Origin: Limnoperna fortunei
Lineage: Eukaryota; Mollusca; Bivalvia; Mytilida; Modiolidae
Length of the DNA: 64,000 nt
Assembly: GCA_944474755.1 (NCBI GenBank)
Contig: OX104122.1
Span: forward strand, 26,377,956-26,441,955
Direction of reading: 5' to 3'
A program made the position numbers and the translations under genes. This document shows positions 21,901 through 33,900 of the stretch, piece after piece. The notes under the pieces are model-generated. The model made no database searches. It had not been told where the DNA came from and saw nothing but the letters and a program-made list of their open reading frames with translations. Each line of letters opens with the position of its first letter. The first letter of the stretch is position 1.

Positions 21901-24900
21901 ATATGAACATCTGTTCTTAAAATTTTCTAGTAAAAATCTACTGACAGCAGGGACCATAGAGATGAATCACATCCTCTGACTGATATCTAGTTTTATAATT
22001 ATATGAACAATATCCCATAAAGGCTTGTGCAGTACCAGTATATATTTTAAATGCGTTATTTTGTTTTTAGGGGTTTATAGAGGATCCAGAGAGGGAGTGG
22101 ACTGAGGAGGAGTTACCTCCCATTTCTGACAACTATTCTACAAGTCAAATCAAAGAAACTGTATTAAACCTCCAAAAGGTATATTTTATTGCTTTTGTCT
22201 TTCAATGCAACCCACTTGCACGCACTCACAAAGACACCAATACATTTTGCAAAATGTATAGTAATGCAGATGACACTAGAATTTAATACTGATGTTATTT
22301 TACTTTTTGGTCTCTTTGGGGCTGCATGGTTCATTGCTTTTGGACATGTTCTGGCAAACATTGATAACAGTGTGTTTATGGACATGTTCTGGACCGGAAA
22401 TAAACCTGTATTCAATTGAGCGTGAAAAACTCTTTTGATCTTTCTTACCATCTCTTGCACATTTATGGGAAATAAAAACTCCCCAAGTCCTCAAAAAAAC
22501 AAGCGACGATAGCTGCACTGTATGTTGGAAGCCATCTTTTATTATGTCACTGTTCTGGCTGCACTACCTCCAAAATTGGCACAGGAAAAACATGTCCTGA
22601 ACACTTCCGTTTTTCTCTATCCATTTCCGGAACATTCTGGTTTTCTGCAATTCGTGCATCCCTAATTTGATTCTAGAATACCATATATACATTTTTATGT
22701 TGAAGTTTTATTGAGGCTAAGTAAAATTTTAAAACCTGTTTCATTTAATTGGACTGTCAGCTAAAGACAGAAGTTTGATGTATTCAGATTGCCAGAAAAA
22801 TCTCCCTAGTTGCACTGTACATACATGTACATTTCTTTCTTTAGTATTTTTAATCTCTTAAAAAAAATGTTGTTTATTTCTTAGAATTTTATAAGATGTG
22901 CCAAACTATATTTTCAATTTAAAATATCAGTATCACACAAGCAATTTTTTTTGTAATATCATAAAATGATAGGTTTATTTTAATTACAAAATGTGTACTT
23001 GTTCAGATTCAGGTCATGACCCACCAAGCTTCTGAGCATGTTCATTGGTCATTAATATGGGTGCATTCAGATTTCATCAGTCAGGTGTTTAGAGTTGCAA
23101 AAATTCAGAAAACATGTCAAAAACATGAAGGCTAATTAAAGCCACTACAAGAGGAAAGCTGTGTCCATGCCCAGATCACCATACTTTTCTAGTGGGGGCC
23201 AGAATTTACTGCCAATTAACTTACAGTTTGTTAACTTGTTATCATCCTGAATATAACTGAATTGGTGCTTGCTTAACACTAAACAGCCAATACCCTAATT
23301 TGAATTGTTATTTTTGGCTGGGTTGCATGAAGTGCCAAGTGAAACTTTACAGAAAGATTGCACACATATTGAAGTTGTTCACTTGCTATTATTATGGAAG
23401 TGTTCTAGGATTTTTTTCCAAATTTTCCAGATTTGGAACTCGAGTCATTTTTCAGAACATTTGCTAAAGGCAGTACCTATTTTGTGTAATAAACTCCTCC
23501 TACATTTTTTTACACGAACCCACAACCTTCTTCCAACAAATTGATAACCATTTCCTATTTATTGAGGCACTTGCTTTGCAACCCTGCCATTTCAGACTTT
23601 TGCAATTTTTATTTTATCAATTGATTTATTGAGTTTTAATACCCTTTAACATATTTTTAGTCGTATTTTCACCACCAGCATTGTTGACACAAACCTTCCA
23701 AATAGTACAAAGTGTGAAATTTTCTCCAATATTAGGTTCAAAATAGAATGTGTAAAGTAGTTAGTGATCATTATCTTTGGTACCCTTACAGATTGCAAAA
23801 AATTTAAGGAAGGGCAGATTTGATGGAGGTGCTTTGAGACTTGATCAGGTGAAGCTACAGTTTACCCTAGATAAAGAAACTGGTATGCCTAATGGGTACT
23901 TTGTGTATAAACAGAAGGACAGTAACAGGTATATTTATAAACTGGTTTACAAATTGGTACCAGGTGTATAAACAGAGGGATGGTAAAAAGTATATTTGTA
24001 AACTGGTTTACAAATGGGTATCAGATGTATAAACAGAGAGATGGTAAAAAGTATATTTATAAACTGGTTTACAAATGGTAGCAGATGTATAAACAGAGGG
24101 ATGGTAAAAAGTGTATTTATAAAATGGTTTACAAATGGGTACCCGGTGTATAAACAGAGAGATGGTAAAAAGTATATTTGTAAACTGGTTTACAAATGGT
24201 AGCAGATGTATAAACAGAGAGGTGGTAAAAAATATATTTATGTAGTAGAGTTACTTTAGGCTTTTAAATAAGGTAAACTCACTTCCATGGGTTCTACATT
24301 TTATTTCGAATTTTAGATTCCATGAATTACAGGTAAACAATCAAAAAGCCCTGTAATAACAATAATATACAAATAAGACTAAATATAATAATATTAAGTA
24401 TCATGAACTAGCAAATGATTTACATTTTCTAGCAGTTTGAAAAATATTACGTTTGTCCCATTATAAATACATAATCTTAAATGTTAATTTAAAATGTGCA
24501 AGTCTACTAAGTTCATATGCTCGTAATTATATACGAGTAAGAACCAAAATAGGTTTAAATCTGTAAATGACAAAACCCGAAATATAAATATACGAAAACA
24601 AGCAATTAAATGTTAAAATCGAACAAGACATTAAAGTTTGCATGCTAACTAGCAAACTATCACAAGTGGTTAAATACAGCATAAAACACACAGAAACATT
24701 ACCTCACGTGTAGGTGTGAAGGCTCTTACAAGAACTTCAGTAACATTGTGTCAATGATATACAATATTCTCTTTGACCTGAAGTATAAATATTTGCGACC
24801 TTAAATATTGTATTAACTATATACAAATCTGCTAAGTCTGAAAAACTGTATTATCTACCTTTCTTGAATAGAAAATTAGATTATTTTCATTATGTACACA

Positions 24901-27900
24901 AGTTAAGTATTATCTGTCATTAAAACAACTAGCTGAAATTACTGATATTATAGGTTATGTAGTGAACTATTAATTTAATAGTTTTAAAGTTAAATTATCA
25001 ATTTTATGCAATTCCTAGTTATAAATTGCAAGTTCTGCCTAGTAATCATACTATAATTTAAAAGCAAGTTTATTAGAAATTGTATTATAATGTTTAATAC
25101 AATACTAAACTTTCAATGCTCACTCACTCCACCACAAATCACTCACTCAAACAAAACACATACATTTTCACAATTATCTTCTACACTGAAATGTTACAGG
25201 ATTTGACTATTATGATACTAGGAATATTAGTAAAGACTGACCTTAAATTATAGAATAGACTGTCCAACAAGATCCAAAATCCAAAGATATACAAAAAATA
25301 TAATGGCAACCAAAAATGACAACTAGCCAAAAGTATAAACAAAGAAAGAATGAGACTAAAACAATAGATTCCCGCCAAGAATAAGTTGACCAATAAAATA
25401 AGAAAATACAGTCACACCTGAACGAAAACAAAGTATAAAGTACTGCAATTGAAATAATATGCAAATCAGTCAGATCTGTTAAGATAAATCATAAAATATA
25501 TAATATTTTATGAAACTAATAACACTTCAAACAAATATAAAAATATGAAAACTGTAGCCATATCACATTTATAAACTGGTTTACAAATGGTAGCAGATGT
25601 ATAAACAGAGAGATGGTAAAAGTATATTTATAAACTTGTTTACAAATGGGTACCAGATGTATAAACAGAGGGATGGTAGAAAGTATATTTATAAACTGGT
25701 TTACAAATGGGTACCAGATGTATAAACAGAGAGATGGTAAAAGTATATTTATAAACTGGTTTACAAATGGGTACCAGATGTATAAACAGAGGGATGATAA
25801 AAAATATATTTATAAACTGGTTTACAAATGGTAGCAGATGTATAAACAGAGAGATGGTAAAAGTATATTTATAAACTGGTTTACAAATGGGTACCAGATG
25901 TATAAACAGAGAGATGGTAAAAGTATATTTATAAACTGGTTTACAAATGGGTACCAGATGTATAAACAGAGGGATGGTAAAAAGTATATTTATAAACTGA
26001 TTTACAAATGGGTACCAGATGTATAAACACAGGAATGGTAAAAAGTGTATTTATAAACTGGTTTACAAATGGGTACCAGATGTATAAACAGATAGATGGT
26101 AAAAAGTATATTTATAAACTGGTTTACAAATGGTAGCAGATGTATAAACAGAGGGATGGTAAAAAATATATTAATATTGAGTAATTACTACATGTTCATA
26201 GAGCTTTCATTGTTTAATAGTTAAACCTCATTTGTACATTTCAGACTTGTGGAAGAGTTCATGTTACTAGCCAATATGGCCGTTGCTCATAGAACCAAAA
26301 AAGATTTTCCTGACACAGCATTTCTAAGGAGACATCCACCTCCACAATCTAAAATGGTGGATGATCTGGTATGTTTTTTTTTTATTATTAAATCTTCAAT
26401 CTGAAAAGTTTTGAAAAATTTACCAAAAACTATGTTTTTGATCAAGGATTGTCTATTCTTTTCTATATTTTTAAAGTCGGTTAAAGGACTATCTCCAATG
26501 TGAAAAATGCAATATTTTACATTTTTCAAGATATACATGTATGTTCAGAAAGTGACTGTAAAACAAATTAAACACTTCTTTATATAGTGTTTAAATAGTT
26601 ATCTCCCTTTTCTTAATGTATTAAGAGGTGTCTTTCTTTAATAGATATTTTTATGACTGGTTGGGCTACATTATTGTCTACATGCATACAGTATACAAAA
26701 TTGTCAACAGGAAATTATAATGATTTGTAGTTTGTCCAATTGCATTTTGGGATAAAACTACATATCAAGAGAAGAAAGTCTTACATAAGTCTAGTATAGT
26801 AGTCCCCCTCTTAAAAGACCACCCAATTTGCAAATGAAAAGTGTTCTTACAAAAGAGGTGGTATCTCAAATGGAATTAGTTATGATTAGATTGTAATTAA
26901 GTGTATATGTATTATTATTATAATCACCAACTTGTTTTCATCTTGTTGTGTCCAGGACGATATCTTTGTTAGGTGTACATGTATTATTATTATAATCACC
27001 AACTGTTGTGTCCAGGATGATGTCTTTGTTAGGTGAACATGTATTATTATTTGTTAATGTTTTTCTTTGTAGGTACACGTGTTATGTCAATCATATTTAA
27101 GATTTATCTGTCCACTGTTTATCAATAAAGCTTTATTTATATTGGTCTTAATAAAACTGTTTTCTTTCCCAATGTCATACATTCATATGTAGTTCTAACC
27201 TACTATGTGTCATGTCACAGTGAAACCTTCATTTAGACCATTCAATGATTCAGAATATTCTTCAGACATGTGCTTTAGAACTGTTTAATGCACAAAGCTA
27301 ACTGAATTATTTGATAAACGTGTAATGAATGTAAACAGTTCGCACTATTAAATCTAAAAATAGCTCAGTATGCAAATTATCTCAAGCCTATATTTGGCTG
27401 ATTGACAGCTCAGTATGCAAACTATCTCAAGCCTATTTTTAATCTATATTTGGCTGATTGACGTGGAGTTTCACTTGATCAAATTGAATTTTAAAAATAA
27501 TTTATGGAAGAATCAAACACATTTTCTTTACTGAAAAGACTTAATATATTAGTAATGACAGTTCATGTAACATTATTAGGTCACGAGGCCAAGATTATAA
27601 TCAAAATGGCATCGCCCAAATTTTGTTTACTATCGTATCGATATTGGGATATCAACATTTTTCAATTCAAATTCGATATAAAAACCACAAATAAACAACT
27701 AACACACATTCTTTATAATTTTTAATACCAATAATAAAAAATAGGCATTTTATTCAAAATCTTTCATCTGGTAAAAATCAATGATGAACTTCCGGTCGAT
27801 TTTCTGAACTTGAAGTTGAACTTCCAGTGTCATTTCTAGTAAACATAAACATGTACATATTGATAATGTGGTCGTTCATGAGGGGGAAAGCACAGGTTTT

Positions 27901-30900
27901 TATAGCTATAGGGCAGTTGCTGGTCGTGTTATAGGGGTGGTCCTCTAAAAGAGGTAAATTTGTACAGAAATGAGTTAATGCAAGAGGAAAGTGGTCGGGA
28001 CAAAGGGGTGGTCGTTCAAACAAGGGGTTTGCTGAAGAGGGGGACTACTGTATGATTTTTCTGAAACTTGTCACAGCAGAAAATCTGCAGCAAAGAAACA
28101 GATTTTATAAAGCTCATTTTATTATTAAACACTTCATTGTAAGTCCAAGAAACAAATTGATTTCCAAATTTCTATGTTTATGCCATATTTCACCACGGGA
28201 GCTTTGGTTGGATCGATAACGGTAATCAGATCATGAAATACATGTTATTAATTAAAATGAGCTAGTATTAGTATACATGAATTACTCACCTGGACACAAG
28301 GGTGTGTAAAATATTGTCAAGTATTAAGCATTGTTCTTATAGCCTTTTTCAAACAGCCAGTATAATGTTTATCTAGTTCTACAAATTAAATAATCTGTAT
28401 ACAGCAGTTTTTACAACGTGTTTTTGTTGTGGCATCGACACATTTTTTGGATCAGATTTAGAAAAAACATGCATTTACTGCCATCTGAAGTACATACCAA
28501 CTTTTTACTGAAGTAAGAGAAGCACATATATTGTCGTGGACTCTCAAAAGATAATATATGGTGTAAATTTTTTGTAGATTAAATTATTTGTATTAACACA
28601 AAAATAAATATATATAGTATAGTCTGTGTCTAGCCATAAATAGCTAATTGAATTTGAATTTCGATCATTCTATTTTTAGGTTGAATTGTGCACTAACCTG
28701 GGATTTCCTATCGATCCATCGTCTGCAGGAACATTACAGGTAACTTAGCAACCACTGTCTGTATAGAAACTGACTAAAAACATGAAAAACTACAGTGATA
28801 AAACCATGCATTGGTCAGTTGTCTCTATGCTTATGTACTATTTTTAGAAATTTTGAATGCTTTTATAGTTTTATAGTGGAAATTCTATTCTTCAGATTAA
28901 AGCAGATTTTTTTTTTTTTTTTAATTTTTTGTCGAAAAACCGGAAAATGGCTTTTTCGTTTTGAACCTAAACCCTATTGTTTTGTATGTCCATATAAAAT
29001 CATATCTGTTACATCCAGTTTTCATCCAGAACATTTGAGTCCCCCCCCCTTCAAAACTTGCATTAAGAGGAAAATATTCCTGTCCTTGAAAGAAGGTATC
29101 AATTCCAATTAAGGAGATGACCACTTCTGAAGGCTTAAGGTATCTGACCCATAATTGACCACATGATCATATTTGGTGTCCCGGAGTCCCGGATGTCCAT
29201 TGCTTGTCAATGGAGCAGACCTCGGTAATGAAACCGTTAAAACAAAAGGGCACTCTAGGGGGCCATAATACAAACAGATGTATTTAAATGCGAGTCCTAT
29301 GAGGGTGAAAATGCTATATTTCTAGGAAAAGGTGTTTGTTCATTTTCATTTGGGTTAGATCCTGTTATATTTTATCTTGCTTTGTTTATATTTAAACATT
29401 CTGTTACTGTGATGTAATAATTTTTAGATTCCTCCGCCATTAGTCACGCATGCTCGGTAATGAAATGCCTGATATTTTCTGTATCACAGCTAGTACTGAG
29501 ACAAGCATTATTTTTTGGCACACATCAAAGGAAAATAACACAAATTACCAATAAAACTGACCATTTATGATTTAAAACTTATCATGAAATCAAGAAGTGA
29601 CATAAAAAAAGTTGTTTATAGTGTTACTTATCGGTCAGTTTAAAAAAAAATGTAGTTGTTTTAAATAGGGATACTTTTTACTGTCTGTACTTTTTAAACT
29701 TTTTGTAGAGATCTCTGTGGCAATATGGTGGAGATGATGAACTTTCGGTTGCTAGGATGCAGGTGCTTGTTAACATGTGTTCCAAACCAATGCAGGTACC
29801 TTAATGAATCTTTGTATTAAACTATATTTACTCTTTTATACCTTGTCTGTCATCACTGAGGTTGCGGGTTTCGAGTCTCACTGCAGGCAGGGTGTACTCG
29901 ACTCCAATCTTAATTGACAAGGATTGCCAGTTTTCCTACCGAAGGTTAGGACTTTTCTATGGGTACTACGGCTTCTTCCCCCAATAAAAACCATGATAAA
30001 GCTGAAAAATTGATGAAAGTGGCATTTAACACCATTCAAACAAACAAACATTCTTTGTTGCCCTTTTTGGAAAAAAGTGGGTGTTTTTTAAAAAAAGTTG
30101 TATTGATTTGAAGTTGTCTATTATGTGGTTAAATTAAATGCAGAGAACTTGGTTTTTATATTCTTTATAAGGTTTTGTTTTATAACAGGAATGTTCGTTT
30201 ATTTGTAGAATGCTAAATATTTCTGTACTGGATGTATTGATGATGAAGAACTCTATCGACATTATGCCCTCAATGTACCTCTGTACACACATTTTACCAG
30301 TCCAATCAGGAGATATGCTGATGTCATGGTCCATCGAACATTGGCTGCAGCTTTAGGTAAATGTATACATATATTTTTAAAAATTAACATTTTCATTACT
30401 TGGATTAGTTTCAGATGGGTTGTAAAATTGATAATAATGGTTAACAATTCTTACTTGTTCTAACTTGATAAATTAATGGGAGGAATCAGTGGCTGTTAGT
30501 CATCTATTATTGTGCCTGTCAACATGGATGTTTCGAGTTCGAGCTTTACTGTGGACAAGGATAGCCCTGCTGGAATTTTTGGGGTTTTCCCCTGGTGCTC
30601 CAGTTTCCACTCCATTTACAACTAGATGCCTTGGTAAATTGCTGAAAGAGTTATTAAACCTCTTTCAAATAAAATAAAAAGCAGAATAATTATATGATAT
30701 ACTCTAAAAGCCTTTTATGAAGTGGGATAATTTCTTCATTTTGTTAACCAGCATTTCAAAGGTATAAAGAAAATGATATACTGAAAAATACACAACTAAC
30801 AGACAGATGGATCAATTGCTGTCAAGATAAATGTAAAGTTAAATTTTCTGAATACTGTTGTTAATAGATCATATTGAAGAAAATAATGTATTTTAAAGTA

Positions 30901-33900
30901 AATCAAGTTTTTCTTGTTCTTACATGTTATAAATGAACACAAGTACTTAAGTAGTCATGATAAGTTGCATATATATATTAAGATCTTTAATATGTAATTA
31001 TTTATCTCTCAGAGCTTGTGCAGTACTGTTAGAAGTCATGTAGTCTCTTAAAAAAATCTTGATAAATACAGAAAGATTTTGCTCAGTGCATATTCAAAAG
31101 AGAAGCGTTTATACTAGTTCTCAATAACAACATCCAGGGATCACCACAGCTCAAAATCCAAGGGTGGTGCAAGTCGGAAGATGATCCATTTCCTTACTCA
31201 TAAAAATTTAGAGTGACATTTATTTATTCATAATAGTGTTATCAGTCTTTGATTTTGTTTTCCCACTAGTGTTTTTGCTACCAGTCACAATATACATGTA
31301 TTTTTGTATTTAAAAACTTCATTTTTTTAAGAATAAAGTCAAACTTTTAGTATGAAGCTCAAAATTCAATGGTGGAGGAAACAAATTCAAGAGTGGAGGA
31401 GCACCGCCCTTGAATAGCCTGTGGTGAACCCTGACATCATTTTTTACAGGCCGATAAAAAATTTAAAAAAAGAATCATTCCTTATAAACGAATATTGGAG
31501 ATGTAAAAGGGAAGCATTTCAATAAATGGCATATTAAAACACATTCTGCAAGTTCCTGTCCAATAAAGAATCTATTGTGATCGGGTGTCTGACCATCCAT
31601 TAGTCTAAGGGGTACCTATCTCTTATCCCCAACTACACCTACACCACTGAATGGAATCCTATTGCAGTTTTCAACTCAGACCTCTGAAACTTCACAGAAA
31701 GATTGCACATGTATTGAAGTTGTGCACCTGCTATTATGGAATTGTTCACAGATTTTTTCCCTTTTGCAGACTTGGGAAGTTCATATAATTTTTAGAAAAT
31801 GTGCACAAGACCTATTTTGTGTAATCAACTCATCCTACAGTTTTTGATGGATCTTTTGAAAAACAGGATGTGGGGGGTATCAATTAGTGGGAATTGTTCA
31901 CAGTTTTTCTAGTTTATTCTGCTATGAAACAAAATTGTTATAGACAATTTGTTTTGAAAAAACCCCTTTTCAAATAGTCTCTTAAAAAGTTTCATAGACC
32001 TCTGTGGCAGAGTGGTCAAGGTAGTTCATCTACATGTGATCACATGCTCATCAATAGTGAGGCTGTGAGTACATGCCTTTCTGCAGGTTAGGTGTGCTCT
32101 ACTTCAACAAAATAACAAGAAACAAGTTTTCACCACGTCTGCCAACTTCCTCCCCAATAAAATGAAGATGCCACGATACAGAAGAAATACGCTTAAAGTG
32201 GCATTTAACATCCTTCAAACAATCAAGCAAAGAAAAAATTTCATCACATTACCACTGCTTTGAGTCTAGGTGGCCTGTAAGTAATAGTTAAATCAACCCA
32301 TAGGGTCAAATGGAAATCAGTCTTACTTTAGTAAATATATTCTTCTAGGGGGCCTCGGTAGCTGAGTGGGTAAGGTAGCTCATTTACTATTGATCACATG
32401 GTGTGTTGACACTGAGGTTGCAGATTCAGGTTTCGCTGTGGGCAGGGCGCTCTCAACTGCAATCTATTGACAAGGAATGTCAGTTTTCCTACCGAAGAAG
32501 GTCTGGTTTTCTCCGGGTACACCAGCTTCCTCCCCCAATAAAAACTGTACACTATGATATAGCTGAAAGTTTGCTGAAACAACATTCAAACAAAGAAACA
32601 GACAAACTTCTGAGCGAATAATTTAACAGATGTAGAATTAAAAAAAAAAACATTCTAATTTGCAGTTCATGAAATCTTTGTGTGGGGATATTAGCAAGAA
32701 ATATAAACATTGATGAATTTTAACCATTATAGACCTTTTAAAACTTTAAGAGATCTGATATTGTACCACCATTTATTATTGATCAGGAACCATTTTGAAA
32801 TTAATTTAATTGTATAGGTAAATGAATATTTATTGTACATTTCAGGTTACAGCCCACCTAGTGATAAATCAAAGATTGTTATACAGGGTATAGCTGACAA
32901 CTGTAATGATAGAAAGACTAACAGCAAAAGAGTCCAGGAACTCAGTGCTGAACTGTACTTTGCTGTTTTTGTCAAGGTAGCTACCAGTATGAGTCTGTTA
33001 AATGAGTGTAGAGAAGGTCCCGGGAACAGTCGTATCATGGCTGAACTTTGATTTGATAAAATAAGACATCCAAAGAGTCATGTTTTACATTGCCAATAGG
33101 TTAAAATATTTCGATCGTTTTAATACATTTAATTACTGCTAGCTAGAAATATTTTTCTAAAAATTACCCCTAATGCCATTTTCTGATAGTTGGAGACCTT
33201 TGTTTATTGAGTTAGTAAACATGTTTCAATATAGTTCAACTATTCATAGACACAATATGATATTTTTGTGTTCTTGTTCTACAATTTGTCATATAAATCC
33301 ATCATTGCAATTTGAAAGTGCCATTTTTGGGACAGCTCTTTCAACATATGCATATACTCTTATGATGTTCTCTTTGCCTTTTAAGACAGCAGGACCATTT
33401 GAAGAAAGAGGTATGGTGATGGGAGTATTAGATAAAGCATTTGATGTCTTCATTCTGAAGTTTGGTGTGATAAAGAGGGTTTATTGTGATGTAAGTATGT
33501 AGTAAAGTTCTGGTTATTGTTAGGAACTTTAATGACAGAAGACACGTGATCCACATTAAGCACAACATAACCCTGAAGTAATGTCATCAAAGATTCAAAG
33601 GTTATAAAATTTACTATGTCAGATATCGGTTTTGCTTTGAGACTCATACTTAAAATAATGGAAATGTCAAATAAAGAAGTTGAAAAGCTTTTCACTGAAA
33701 TTCAGAAACAAAATTGATGCCAAATCCTAAAGGCCATCTATACTTTTGGAATGGTAGCTTCAGTAACGTAGCTTCTTTGATATTTGTTTTAATTTTGGCA
33801 GAGCTACACAGAAGTCCCATTACTCATAATGGAGCCTAGGAGTGATTCACATCCAGGTGTTTTTTCTAATAAACTGTTTTCGCGGTTAAAATAATATTTC

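Larger units (their letters stand above)
26797..28050. mobile_element. 1.25-kb TIR element, non-autonomous
   Basis: The left end TAGTAGTCCCCCTCTT and the right end AAGAGGGGGACTACTG are inverted copies (15 of 16 match), and similarity continues further in (gaccaccc near 26818 against ggggtggtc near 28000). TA flanks both ends (26795-26796 and 28051-28052). The ends CAGTAG...CCTCTT recall pogo/Tc1-mariner-like elements. No transposase is present. The interior holds two small tandem repeats and fills most of intron 17. Confidence 0.75.

Noticed and set aside
22164..22660. Fragment of a hAT or THAP-type transposon (open frame on the - strand and an end-like gcaattcgtgcatccc)
   Set aside because: Only one possible end is seen, no partner terminus or target duplication, and the reading frame matches nothing I recognise.
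23879..26175. CRISPR array or protein repeats, suggested by regular 60-bp units and open frames at 24014-24202 and 25646-26026
   Set aside because: The units have no unique spacers and the first unit is coding exon 16. The open frames are translated intronic repeat.
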